A DNA stretch of 64,000 nucleotides from Pseudomonadota bacterium (GTDB lineage Bacteria > Pseudomonadota > Alphaproteobacteria > Geminicoccales > Geminicoccaceae): contig JAUQQO010000047.1 in assembly GCA_030549795.1 (NCBI GenBank), positions 1 through 64,000 of the forward strand. The letters are read 5' to 3'. Below are positions 15,782-24,616 of this stretch, one piece after another. The notes under the pieces are model-generated. The model saw only the letters and a list, made by a program, of their open reading frames with translations, ran no database searches and had not been told where the DNA came from. Position 1 is the first letter of the stretch. Each line of letters opens with the position of its first letter. Both the position numbers and the translations under genes were made by a program.

Positions 15782-17533
15782 GTGCCCTCGTTCGAAAGCG
15801 AGCGCACCGCCACTGTCTTGCATGCCGATCTCGAGAATTACACGGGCCGTATGGCTCGCGATCCCCACGCTACCGTAACCGCGCTCAGGCGCTGCCGCGA
15901 TCTCTTTCGAACCAAGGTTACCGCCGCGGGCGGACGCGTCGTCGATCTCGCCGCCGACAGCGTGCTCGCCGAGTTCCGCGATCCCAAAGCCGGCGTGTTG
16001 TGCGCGCTTGCGATCCAAAGCCAACTCTGTGAACCCTCAGAGCCCCGTTCCGAGGTCGAACCCCTGCGGTACCGGGTGGGGATGGACTTGGGCCAACTCA
16101 TCGTCGCCCGCGACGGTCTTTACGGTCTTGCCGTCAATCGCGCCGCCCGCATCCAAGAGATCGCCGAACCCGGCGAAGTCCTGGTCTCCGAGAGCGTACA
16201 AACGGCGATCGGCCCCACCGACGAAATCCTCTTCGTGGCGCAAGGGGTCCTGAGGCTGAAAAACCTGCCCGAGCCGGTCGCCGTCTATCGCGCCCGCCGG
16301 CCGGAGGAACCGAGCGATGCCGCTGGGCGCAGGCGGCCGCTCGGCTCCCTCGTCCCGCCCGGGCTGCCCTCGATCGTGGTGCTGCCCATCCGCGTCCTTG
16401 GATCCGATCCCCGCACTCTCGTACTCGCCGAGGGTCTCACCGAAGACCTCACCACCGATCTCTCGCGCTTTCGCGACCTCTTCGTCATCAGCCGGGCGAG
16501 CGCCTCGGCCTACCGCGACCTCGGCCTATCGGCGAGCGGCATTGGTCGCGAACTCGGCGTGCATTGGGTGCTCGATGCCAGCCTGCGGCTCGAGAACGAC
16601 CGCATCATTATTCACGCCCACCTCATCGATGCCACAACCAGCGCCATCGCTTGGAGCGAACGGCTCGAGCGCGATGGTGAAGATCTCTTCGCCCTCGAGC
16701 GCGAACTCGCCCACAGCCTCGCCGCCATCCTCGTCGGGCGGGTCGAGGACGAAGAACAACGGAGACTCCACTGCGGCTGCACGCCCCGCCTCGAGGCCTA
16801 TGGGCAGCTGTTGGCGGGGCTGCGCCACCTCTACCGCTACACAGCTTCCAGTAACGCCGCCGCGCGTGATGCCTTCGAGCGCGCGCTTAAGCTCGATCCC
16901 GGTTATGCGCGCGCGCTCGCTATGCTCTCGCGTACGCACAACTACGACTGGCGGTACCGCTGGAGCCGTGAGCCTGAACTGTCGCTGGCCCTCTCGCGCG
17001 AGCTCGCTTGCGAAGCGGTCGCGCGCGATCCTTGGGATGCGCGCGGTTATGCCGAGCTCGGTTTCGCGCGTCTTTATTCAAAAGACGTGGCTGGGGCGCT
17101 CGAAGCCTACGAACAAGCCCACCGGCTCAATCCCAACGACCCCGACGTGCTGGCCTTTATGGCCGATGCGCTGGTCTACGCCGGCCGTGCGCGCGAAGCG
17201 CTCGAGCTCGTGGCCAAAGCCAAACGTCTCAACCCGCACTATCCCGATGTCTATTTGTGGAGTGAAGCGGATGCCCTCTTCTCGCTCGGCCGCTACGATG
17301 AGGTGGTCGCGGTGATCGCCAAAATGCGCGACCCGACCGAAGGTTGCCGGCTGTTGGCAGCGAGCCACGCGCTCGCCGGCCGCTTGGCCGAAGCACAGCG
17401 CTACGCCGCCATCGTCTTGAGCCGTCAACCCGGCTTTACCGTCTCCGATTGGCTCGCCACCCAGCCCGATACCGATCCCGAAGAACGCGAGCGCTTCCGC
17501 CTTGGCCTTTTGCGCGCGGGCCTGCCGCCGTGA
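15782..17533 (+). CDS. Class III nucleotide cyclase fused to TolB-like and TPR domains
   Basis: A protein of about 583 residues with three parts. Residues 5-165 form a class III adenylate/guanylate cyclase domain with both metal-binding Asp positions (Asp16 in HADLENY, Asp59 in AADSVLAEF) and the VNRAARI motif that supplies the transition-state Asn/Arg, so it may be active. Residues about 190-320 are a TolB-N/FlgO-like domain (PSIVVLPI, LAEGLTEDLTTDLSRF, GRELGVHWVLDASLR). The remainder is TPR-like helix repeats (AYEQAHRLNPNDPDVLAFM). This architecture is common in alphaproteobacteria but functionally obscure. GTG 15782 has GGAG 11 nt upstream; the longer frame runs through the antisense of the tRNA and is rejected. 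Confidence 0.8.
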   Translation: MPSFESERTATVLHADLENYTGRMARDPHATVTALRRCRDLFRTKVTAAGGRVVDLAADSVLAEFRDPKAGVLCALAIQSQLCEPSEPRSEVEPLRYRVGMDLGQLIVARDGLYGLAVNRAARIQEIAEPGEVLVSESVQTAIGPTDEILFVAQGVLRLKNLPEPVAVYRARRPEEPSDAAGRRRPLGSLVPPGLPSIVVLPIRVLGSDPRTLVLAEGLTEDLTTDLSRFRDLFVISRASASAYRDLGLSASGIGRELGVHWVLDASLRLENDRIIIHAHLIDATTSAIAWSERLERDGEDLFALERELAHSLAAILVGRVEDEEQRRLHCGCTPRLEAYGQLLAGLRHLYRYTASSNAAARDAFERALKLDPGYARALAMLSRTHNYDWRYRWSREPELSLALSRELACEAVARDPWDARGYAELGFARLYSKDVAGALEAYEQAHRLNPNDPDVLAFMADALVYAGRAREALELVAKAKRLNPHYPDVYLWSEADALFSLGRYDEVVAVIAKMRDPTEGCRLLAASHALAGRLAEAQRYAAIVLSRQPGFTVSDWLATQPDTDPEERERFRLGLLRAGLPP

Positions 17534-17558
17534 TGCGCGTGTTTGGGAACCGAGGGAC

Positions 17559-18125
17559 GTGAGCGACGCCGATTGCGCGCGCTGGGAAGCGCGCTGGCAA
17601 GCGCGCACGGGCGATCCCGGATCGCCCGAGCCTTGGCTCGTCGCCCACGCGGGCGAGCTCCGCCTCGGCCCGGTGCTCGATGTGGCGAGCGGTGATGGCC
17701 GCAACGCGCTTTGGCTGGCAGCGCAGGGCTTTGCCGTGACCGCCCTTGACATCGCGCCCACCGCCATCGCCCGCCTGGAAGCTGTTGCCGCTGCGCGCGG
17801 TCTTAAGGTGACAACCCGAGTTGCCGATCTCGACGAGCCCCGAGCGCTCGAAGGCCTCGGGCCGTTCGCTTCGCTCGTGATCATCCGCTTCAAACCTTCA
17901 GCGGCCCAATGGCATCGCCTTCTCGATCTTTTGATCCCCGATGGCCGCGTGTTGCTCTGCACCTTCGGCCGGGAGCGCGCGAACTCGGGCTTCAATCCCG
18001 CTTTTTGCGTGTCGGAAGACGAGCTCCGCGCCTTACTCGAGCCGCGCTTGCGTTGCCTTCGCTATACGCGGTTGGGCGCGGCCGGCGACTGGCTTGAGGG
18101 TTCGATCTGGGAGAAGCGGTCCTAG
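17559..18125 (+). CDS. Class I SAM-dependent methyltransferase, TehB-like
   Basis: A 188-residue methyltransferase with the SAM-binding motif VLDVASGDGRNALWLA, acidic motif II VTALDIAPTAI and a post-motif LIPDGRVLLCTFGRE. The opening CARWEARWQAR is typical of small TehB/thiopurine-like enzymes. The acceptor is unknown. GTG 17559 is chosen because homologues begin shortly before the RWxxRW element; GAGGG is only 2 nt upstream, so the start is uncertain. It follows the cyclase gene by 25 bp and overlaps the convergent lactate dehydrogenase stop by 4 bp. Confidence 0.8.
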   Translation: MSDADCARWEARWQARTGDPGSPEPWLVAHAGELRLGPVLDVASGDGRNALWLAAQGFAVTALDIAPTAIARLEAVAAARGLKVTTRVADLDEPRALEGLGPFASLVIIRFKPSAAQWHRLLDLLIPDGRVLLCTFGRERANSGFNPAFCVSEDELRALLEPRLRCLRYTRLGAAGDWLEGSIWEKRS

Positions 18126-19321
18126 CGCACGAGCCGCAGCCGCACATCCGCCCTGTCGCTCTCGACGCCGGTGGCGAGCAGCCGGCGGTCCACCTCGGTA
18201 AGGCGGGCGCAACCGGCAAGGACCATCGCCCGCTCGAGTTCACGCCGGAAGATGTCGAGCACGAGCGCCACGCCCGCTTCTCCCGCCACGGCAAGGCCCC
18301 ACCAATGGGGCCTGCCGATCAACACTGCCCGCGCACCGAGCGCGAGCGCGCGCAAGACATCGACTCCCCGCCGAATGCCCCCGTCCACGAGGACGGTCAT
18401 CTTTTCGCCCACCGCATCGACCACCCGCGGCAGCGCGCGGATCGACGAGACGGCACCATCGAGCTGGCGGCCGCCGTGGTTGGAAACGATCACCCCATCC
18501 ACCCCCTCCTCCAGAGCGATGCGCGCGTCCTCGGGATGCAAAATGCCCTTGAGGATGAGTGGACCGCGCCAGAGCCCGCGCAGCCAGGCGACATCGCGCC
18601 AGGAAAGCTCGGGATCGAGCATGCGCGCGATATAGGCGGCAAGGGAAACGATGTCCTCGCTCTGCCCGGTGGTCCCGCGATAGTTGGCGAAGTTGATGTG
18701 CCGCGCAGCGCGCATGCGCACCATCCACGGCACGTGCAGCACCATGTCGAGCATACTGCTTATGCCCAACCGCGGTGGGATCGCAAAGCCGTTTTTAAGA
18801 TCTCGCTCGCGCTGCCCGAGCAGTTGGGTATCCACGGTGAGCACGAGTGCTGAGCAACCCGCACGTTCCGCCCGCTCGACGAGGCTTTGGGTGAGGCCGC
18901 GGTCGCGGTAGATGAAGACCTGAAACCAGCGCGGACCGGGGGCAGCCTGCGCGAGCTCTTCGATCGTACAGGTCGACCCGTGGCTCTGGCAAAAGATCGT
19001 GCCTGCGGCATGGGCTGCGCGCGCCGCGGCGATCTCGCCCTGTGGCCAGAGGATGCCGGAAAGGCCGGTAGGGGCGATCAGAACCGGAAGCCGCAACCGT
19101 TGACCGAAGAGCTCGGTCGACAGATCGGGCGTGCCCACACCTGTGCACATTCGCGGCACGAGTTCGAGAGCGTCGAAATCATCCTCGTTGCGGGCAAGGG
19201 TGATCTCGTCTTCGGCACCGCCGTCTGCGAAATCGAAGATAACTTTGGGAAGGACGCGCCGCGCGGTTCGGCGCAAGGTCTCGATGTTGTAGAAGCGACG
19301 GGCCAGCTTTTCGCGATCCAT
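18122..19321 (-). CDS. FMN-dependent alpha-hydroxy-acid dehydrogenase, LldD-like
   Basis: A 399-residue TIM-barrel flavoprotein of the L-lactate dehydrogenase/glycolate oxidase family. The signature SNHGGRQLDG carries the catalytic His and substrate Arg; the FMN phosphate site is DGGIRRGVDVLRALALGA followed by IGRP. The N-terminal VLPKVIFDFADGGAEDE and the insert with LHVPWMVRMRAARHINFANY suggest a membrane-associated, quinone-reducing LldD type rather than an oxidase. L-lactate is the likely but not proven substrate. ATG 19321 has GGGAG 6 nt upstream. Divergent from gnd. Confidence 0.87.
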   Translation of the reverse strand: MDREKLARRFYNIETLRRTARRVLPKVIFDFADGGAEDEITLARNEDDFDALELVPRMCTGVGTPDLSTELFGQRLRLPVLIAPTGLSGILWPQGEIAAARAAHAAGTIFCQSHGSTCTIEELAQAAPGPRWFQVFIYRDRGLTQSLVERAERAGCSALVLTVDTQLLGQRERDLKNGFAIPPRLGISSMLDMVLHVPWMVRMRAARHINFANYRGTTGQSEDIVSLAAYIARMLDPELSWRDVAWLRGLWRGPLILKGILHPEDARIALEEGVDGVIVSNHGGRQLDGAVSSIRALPRVVDAVGEKMTVLVDGGIRRGVDVLRALALGARAVLIGRPHWWGLAVAGEAGVALVLDIFRRELERAMVLAGCARLTEVDRRLLATGVESDRADVRLRLVR

Positions 19322-19431
19322 CGCCTGCTCCCGCACTTCCCCCAGCGCCGAAAGCGTGGCATGCGCAGTCTTCGCGAACAAGTGCGGGCGTGAAACCCGG
19401 CTTTGTCCGTTTCGAAGAGGGTTGGCGACCG

Positions 19432-20841
19432 ATGCACGCGGAGTGGACGATCGGCATCGTTGGTCTTGGGGTGATGGGGCGCAACCTCGCGCTCAACTTC
19501 CGCGATCGCGGTGTCCGAATCGTCGCCTTTGATCCCGATACGAACGCGCGCGCACGCGCCCAAGCCGAGGGAATCGCGCTCGCTGCGAGCATAGCCGAGC
19601 TTTTGGACCGTCTCCCCGCACCGCGCGTGCTGCTCCTTTCGGTCCCCGCCGGGCCGACCGTCGATGCTCTGCTCGATTCGCTTCTTCCCGGGCTCGCGCC
19701 CGAGGATGTCGTCCTCGACGGCGGCAACAGCCACTGGCGCGACACCGCTCGCCGCGCCGAACGGCTCTTCAAGCGCGGGATCGCGTTTGTAGGGCTCGGC
19801 GTTTCGGGAGGCGAAGAAGGGGCGCGCTCGGGCCCCTCCCTCATGGTCGGCGCCGCGCAGCGCGCGTGGCTGCACATCGGCCCGCTTTTGGAAGCGATCG
19901 CTGCCCGCGCCGAGGATGGCACGCCCTGCTGCGCCCAGCTCGGCCCGCCACCAGCGGGACATTTCGTCAAGACCGTGCACAACGGCATCGAATATGCGCT
20001 CATGCAGCTTTTGGCCGAGGCCTTCGATCTCGCCCGGCGCGCTTTCGCTCTCGACCAAGAAGAGATCGCCGACTTGTTCGAGAGTTGGCGCGGCGGCTTT
20101 TTGGACGGCTTTTTGCTTTCTGCGGCGGTGCGCGTGCTGCGCACGCTCGATGCCGAAACGGGACGTCCGCTGCTCGGCTTGGTGCGCGACGTTGCCGAGC
20201 ACAAGGGAACCGGCAGCTGGACAGCGCGCGAGGCGCTCGAGCGCGGGGTGAGCGCGCCTACGCTCTTAGCTGCGGTCGATGCCCGCTTTCTTTCCGCGGC
20301 ATGCGATCTGCGCCGTGAGCTCTCGGCTCTTGTCCCGCGCCCGACACATCGCCTTCACGCGCCCCCAGAAGCCTTGGGCCCGGCGGTTCTCACCGCTGCC
20401 ATTGCTGCTTTCGCTCAGGGCTTCGCTCTTATGCGCACCGTCTTCGCGGCTGAGGGATGGGCTTATTCGCCGCCCGCGATCGCGCGGACATGGCGCGCTG
20501 GATGCATCCTGCGCGGTCGCCTCCTCGAGCCGATCCTCCGTGCTTTGAGCCGCGATCCCGCTCTTTCTTCGCTTCTTCTCGACGAAGAACTGTGCGCGCT
20601 CGCCTTCTCGGGGCTTGAGGATCTGCGTGCCGTGGTGCGCGATGGGACCACAAGCGGCGTTCCGGTTCCCGCCTTGGCCGCGAGCCTTTCTTATCTCGAT
20701 GGACTGTCGAGCGCACGGCTGCCTGCTGATCTCATCCAAGCTATGCGCGATCTCTTCGGTGGCCACGGCTTTGCGCGGATCGACAGGCCCGGCCGCTTCC
20801 ACGACGATTGGCGCGGCCGGCCGGCGGGAGCCGTAGCGTGA
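19432..20841 (+). CDS. gnd: 6-phosphogluconate dehydrogenase (decarboxylating)
   Basis: Oxidises and decarboxylates 6-phosphogluconate to ribulose 5-phosphate in the cytoplasm, reducing NADP. It shows the Rossmann GLGVMGRNLA, DGGNSHWRDT, the substrate loop GVSGGEEGARSGPSLM and the catalytic KTVHNGIEYALMQ. With ATG 19432 it is 469 residues, matching the usual dimeric long form (about 468); the frame from 19390 gives a needless extension. Its last codon overlaps the gluconokinase start (GTGA), so the two steps from gluconate to ribulose 5-phosphate are translationally coupled. Confidence 0.95.
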   Translation: MHAEWTIGIVGLGVMGRNLALNFRDRGVRIVAFDPDTNARARAQAEGIALAASIAELLDRLPAPRVLLLSVPAGPTVDALLDSLLPGLAPEDVVLDGGNSHWRDTARRAERLFKRGIAFVGLGVSGGEEGARSGPSLMVGAAQRAWLHIGPLLEAIAARAEDGTPCCAQLGPPPAGHFVKTVHNGIEYALMQLLAEAFDLARRAFALDQEEIADLFESWRGGFLDGFLLSAAVRVLRTLDAETGRPLLGLVRDVAEHKGTGSWTAREALERGVSAPTLLAAVDARFLSAACDLRRELSALVPRPTHRLHAPPEALGPAVLTAAIAAFAQGFALMRTVFAAEGWAYSPPAIARTWRAGCILRGRLLEPILRALSRDPALSSLLLDEELCALAFSGLEDLRAVVRDGTTSGVPVPALAASLSYLDGLSSARLPADLIQAMRDLFGGHGFARIDRPGRFHDDWRGRPAGAVA

Positions 20842-21356
20842 GCGCGCGCGCTCTTGTGCTCATGGGTGTCACGGGCGCCGGCAAGACGACCATCGGTCGC
20901 CTTCTCGCCCAACGCTTAAACGTGCGCTTTCTCGAAGGCGATACCTATCACCCGCCCGAGAATGTCGCCAAAATGCGTGCCGGCATTCCGCTTACCGATG
21001 CCGATCGCTGGCCTTGGCTTGAGGCGATTCGCGCCGATATCGCAGCCGCGCTCGCGCGCGGTGAGCGGCTGGTGGTTGCGTGTTCGGCCCTTAAGCGTGC
21101 CTATCGCGATGTCCTGCGCGGCGCCGGAGCGGGTGTGGTGTTCATCCATCTCACCGGGCCCGAGCCGTTGATCGCAACGCGGCTCGCCCACCGTCGCCAC
21201 GAATACATGCCGGCTTCGCTCTTGCCCTCGCAGTTTGCCACGCTCGAAGATCCCTCAGGCGAGCCCGATGTGATCGCCGTCGCCATCGATGCTCCGCCGG
21301 AGGCGATCGTCGCCGAGATCCTCGCCCGGCTCGCGAGGCTAACGCGCATCGGCTGA
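20838..21356 (+). CDS. gntK: Gluconokinase
   Basis: A 172-residue P-loop kinase that phosphorylates gluconate to 6-phosphogluconate. It carries GVTGAGKTTIGRLLA (Walker A), FLEGDTYHPPENVAKM and GIPLTDADRWPWL, the GntK signatures, plus VVACSALKRAYRD. GTG 20838 overlaps the gnd stop by 4 nt. Coupling with gnd feeds external gluconate straight into the pentose phosphate path. Its 3' end overlaps the convergent amidase gene by 18 bp. Confidence 0.95.
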   Translation: MSARALVLMGVTGAGKTTIGRLLAQRLNVRFLEGDTYHPPENVAKMRAGIPLTDADRWPWLEAIRADIAAALARGERLVVACSALKRAYRDVLRGAGAGVVFIHLTGPEPLIATRLAHRRHEYMPASLLPSQFATLEDPSGEPDVIAVAIDAPPEAIVAEILARLARLTRIG

Positions 21357-22790
21357 GGTTCGATTAGGCCTCGGGTCGATCGGTAGCAACGGGGCGATAC
21401 CGAGGCAGCCCTCGAGCCAGGCTGCAGCGGCGAGCAGCTGGGCCTCCCCGCGCGGCCGGCCCACCATCTGCAAGCCCACGGGCAATCCCGCTTCGGTGAA
21501 GCCACAGGGCAGCGAAAGCGCCGGCAGTCCCGTAAGCGTGATGGCGTAGGTGATCGCGACCCAATCGATATAGCTCGGGAAGCGATGGCCGTTGAGCTCT
21601 TCGAGGTAGCGCTGCTCGACCGGGAAGGGCGGAACGATCGCTGCCGGACACAAGAGCAAATCGAATCTCTCCATGAACGCGGCGGCCGAGCGCTGCATTT
21701 CGGCGCGCATTCGTTCCGCGCGACCGATCTCCTCCGCCGTGAGCCGCAAGCCGGCTTCGATGTTCCAGATCACTTCGGGCTTGAGCTTGTCGCGGTGCTG
21801 CTCGAGCAAGGGCGCCCGGGTGGTCACGAAATGGGCGGCGCGCAGCACGCGGAACACCTCGACCGCGGCCGAGAGATCCGGGCACGCGTCGACGACCACC
21901 TCGCAGCCGAGCGCGCCGAAACGCTCGGCGGCGGCACGGCAGATGCGTGCGACCTCGGGATCGACCGGCGTGATGCCACCGAGATCGGCAGAAAAGGCCA
22001 CCCGCCGCAGCGTTGGCTCGCGCTCGACGGCGAGCACGAAGGGCTCGGCGGGAGGATCGAAGGTCAAAGGATCGCGTGGATCGAATCCGGCCTGCGCGTC
22101 GAGCAGAAGGGCGAGGTCGCGCACGTCGCGCGCCATCGGACCTTCGACCGCGAGCGTCTGGAAGGGGGCCGCCGAGGGTCCGTGCGGAACCCGCCCGGGC
22201 GAAGGTCGCAGGCCTACGACCGCGCAGAAGGCGGCGGGCGTGCGCAGCGATCCGCCGAGATCGGAACCGTTGGCGAGCCAACACTCCCCGCTTGCGAGCG
22301 CCACCGCCGATCCGCCTGACGAGCCCCCGCACGTCAGCGCGGTGTTCCAAGGATTGCGGGTGACGCCGAACACTTCGTTGAAGGTCTGAGCGCCAGCTCC
22401 GAACTCGGGCGTGTTGGATTTGCCGAGGATCACGGCACCGTGCGCTTCCAGGCGCTCGACCTCGTAGCTTGAGCGTTGCGGCACGTGCTCGGCGAAGATC
22501 GGCGAGCCGTAGGTGGTGCGCACGCCGGCTACGTCGTTGAGATCCTTAACCACGATCGGCAGCCCCGCGAGCCAGCCGCGGCCGTCCGCGGGCGGTGCGA
22601 TTTCGCCCTTCATGATGCGCCGCGCCTGCTCGCGGGCACGCTCTGGGCACAAGGTGGGAACGGCGTTGAGCGTCGGCTCGACTTCGGCGATGCGCGCAAG
22701 CGCCAGCTCGACGAGCTCGAGCGGGCTTATCTCTTCTGCGCGCAACAAGCGCACCACCTCGCGCGCGCTCGACCGCAACAGTTCGTGCAT
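21339..22790 (-). CDS. Amidase signature family hydrolase
   Basis: A 483-residue cytoplasmic amidase with the Ser-cisSer-Lys triad: Lys in PIVVKDLND, cis-Ser in TCGGSSGGSAVAL and nucleophile Ser in DLGGSLRTPAAFC. Length and N-terminus (SAREVVRLLRAEEISPLEL) fit the AtzE/GatA-like group. It is unlikely to be GatA because gatB and gatC are absent and the C-terminal part differs, so a small-molecule amide is more probable. The gene overlaps gntK by 18 bp tail to tail. A GGAG-type site (AGGAGAGCTCATC) precedes ATG 22790. Confidence 0.9.
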   Translation of the reverse strand: MHELLRSSAREVVRLLRAEEISPLELVELALARIAEVEPTLNAVPTLCPERAREQARRIMKGEIAPPADGRGWLAGLPIVVKDLNDVAGVRTTYGSPIFAEHVPQRSSYEVERLEAHGAVILGKSNTPEFGAGAQTFNEVFGVTRNPWNTALTCGGSSGGSAVALASGECWLANGSDLGGSLRTPAAFCAVVGLRPSPGRVPHGPSAAPFQTLAVEGPMARDVRDLALLLDAQAGFDPRDPLTFDPPAEPFVLAVEREPTLRRVAFSADLGGITPVDPEVARICRAAAERFGALGCEVVVDACPDLSAAVEVFRVLRAAHFVTTRAPLLEQHRDKLKPEVIWNIEAGLRLTAEEIGRAERMRAEMQRSAAAFMERFDLLLCPAAIVPPFPVEQRYLEELNGHRFPSYIDWVAITYAITLTGLPALSLPCGFTEAGLPVGLQMVGRPRGEAQLLAAAAWLEGCLGIAPLLPIDPRPNRTSADAR

Positions 22791-22956
22791 GATGAGCTCT
22801 CCTTACCGCCTCGCCTGGCTAACCCTTCGCCACCACACCCGTCCAGACGCGCGCCGGCCAAAAAGCCGCGCAAGACGCTTGACCCGCGCCCGTACGCACG
22901 GCACCTCGGCGGCACGCGTCGCGCGCGCGAACGCGCCCACTGGTAGGAGCCGCTCC

Positions 22957-23502
22957 ATGTTCGCCGCCTGTCGCGTTGGAAGCGCGCTCCTTCTCGTCAT
23001 GCTCGGCGGCGTTGCGGGCTGTAGTGGTCCAGATGCGGAGGAGCCTTCCACGAGCACGAGCGTAAGCCAGTTCGAGCCGAGCACCCAGCAGACCCACATC
23101 CTTCCCGCCGACGGCTATCTCGCGCGTTCCTGGAGCGAACAAACGCGGCAGTTCTTTATTCAACTGGACCGAAACCGCGACGGCCGTCTCGACTTTATGG
23201 AGATCCGCGCCGGCTTCGCGGTCTTCGACGTCGACGGTGACGGCTTCATTTCCGCTTTCGAGGCGCGCTCGCTGGTGGCGATTGGCGACCGTGACCGCGA
23301 CGGCAAGCTCTCGCGTTTTGAGCTCGAGCTTCTTCCGGAATTCGCGCTTGGCGCCGATCACGACGAGGACGGGGTTATAAGTGCGGTCGAGTTTGCGCTC
23401 GTGCGCATCCGCGAGTTCGTCCGTGCCGATCGCGACCGTGACGGGCAGCTGACCGCGGAAGAGGTCGCCGCCCTTCCCGACTTTACCCTTTTCCCCTTCT
23501 AG
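22957..23502 (+). CDS. Lipoprotein with five EF-hand-type calcium loops
   Basis: A 181-residue predicted lipoprotein (signal MFAACRVGSALLLVMLGG, lipobox VAGC), probably anchored at the periplasmic face. After a Ser/Thr-rich linker it has five DxDxDG-type loops in succession: DRNRDGRLDFME, DVDGDGFISAFE, DRDRDGKLSRFE, DHDEDGVISAVE and DRDRDGQLTAEE, each ending in Glu at position 12. It should bind calcium, perhaps as a buffer or sensor in the envelope. ATG 22957 has AGGAG 8 nt upstream. It is followed by dgcN on the same strand; relation to it is unclear. Confidence 0.85.
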   Translation: MFAACRVGSALLLVMLGGVAGCSGPDAEEPSTSTSVSQFEPSTQQTHILPADGYLARSWSEQTRQFFIQLDRNRDGRLDFMEIRAGFAVFDVDGDGFISAFEARSLVAIGDRDRDGKLSRFELELLPEFALGADHDEDGVISAVEFALVRIREFVRADRDRDGQLTAEEVAALPDFTLFPF

Positions 23503-23617
23503 GGTGCAAATCGGGTTCGAGGTTTGCGCGCACGCCTTCGTTGCTGCGCCGCGCCGAGCCAGCTACGATCCCGGCGCGCTCCCGCACTTTTTGAGGGACG
23601 TTGCGAGTCGGATCACC

Positions 23618-24616
23618 GTGATCATACACCCGCCCTATCTTCTGTTCCTGGGCGATGTCCAGGACCAGCTTGCCGCCAAGACCGCACATGGCCTTAAGGA
23701 CTGGCGCCCCGAGCGCTGTCTTGGCCAACTCAGGCTTCCCGGTTGCAAAGCCGATGTCGGGCTTCCCGACATGACGGTGGATGAGGCGGCGCGCGCCGGC
23801 GCGCGCACGATGATCGTCGCGGTCGCCAATTCCGGCGGATGGCTGGCCCCGCATTGGGTGCCGACGATCCTCGCCGCACTCGAGGCCGGCTTAGACGTCG
23901 CCTCGGGCCTGCACGAGCGGCTCGTGGATATCCCCGAGGTGGCGCAAACCGCGCAACGGCTCGGCCGCCGGCTGATCGACGTTCGTCACCCCACCCAGCG
24001 TTTTAAGACCGCAACCGGCATCAAGCGCAGCGGCAAGCGGCTTTTGACCGTCGGAACCGACTGTTCCTGCGGCAAGAAGTACACCGCACTGGCGATCGAG
24101 CGTGAACTGTTGGCGCGCGGGCGCAAGGCCACCTTCCGGGGCACGGGTCAAACAGGGATCATGATCGCGGGCAGTGGGGTGGCGATCGACGCCGTCGTCG
24201 CCGACTTCATCGCTGGTGCGGCGGAGTGGCTGAGCCCCGACAACGATCCCGACCATTGGGACGTGATCGAGGGTCAGGGCTCGCTGTTCCATCCCGCCTT
24301 CGCTGGGGTGACGCTCGGCCTCATCCACGGCAGCCAGCCGGATGCGATCGTGCTCTGTCACGAGCCCACGCGCACCCACATGCGCGGCTTGCCGCATCAG
24401 CCCGTACCCGATCTCAAAGCGTGCCTTGAAGCCAATCTCGCCGCCGCGCGGCTCACCAACCCGGCGGTCCGGGCGGTCGGCGTATCGATCGACACCCATC
24501 GGCTGGATCCGACCGCCCGCCGCGCCTACCTCGCGCGTATTGAGGATGAACTCGGCCTGCCGGCGGTCGACCCGCTCGTTGAAGGTGTCGGCCGCATCGT
24601 GGATGCCCTGCCTTGA
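23618..24616 (+). CDS. dgcN: DgcN, D-glutamate N-acetyltransferase (DUF1611 family)
   Basis: A 332-residue DUF1611 protein. PPYLLFLGDVQDQLAAKTA opens the conserved part, then a P-loop-like VGTDCSCGKKYTALA and VIEGQGSLFHPAF. DgcN proteins acetylate D-glutamate, and DgcA then racemises the product so it can enter L-glutamate metabolism; the adjacent gene is DgcA, which strongly supports this call over a generic DUF1611. GTG 23618 is chosen because homologues begin just before PYLLFLGD; GTG 23504 or TTG 23591 would add a non-conserved N-terminus. The 3' end overlaps dgcA (TTGA), implying coupled translation. Confidence 0.85.
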   Translation: MIIHPPYLLFLGDVQDQLAAKTAHGLKDWRPERCLGQLRLPGCKADVGLPDMTVDEAARAGARTMIVAVANSGGWLAPHWVPTILAALEAGLDVASGLHERLVDIPEVAQTAQRLGRRLIDVRHPTQRFKTATGIKRSGKRLLTVGTDCSCGKKYTALAIERELLARGRKATFRGTGQTGIMIAGSGVAIDAVVADFIAGAAEWLSPDNDPDHWDVIEGQGSLFHPAFAGVTLGLIHGSQPDAIVLCHEPTRTHMRGLPHQPVPDLKACLEANLAAARLTNPAVRAVGVSIDTHRLDPTARRAYLARIEDELGLPAVDPLVEGVGRIVDALP

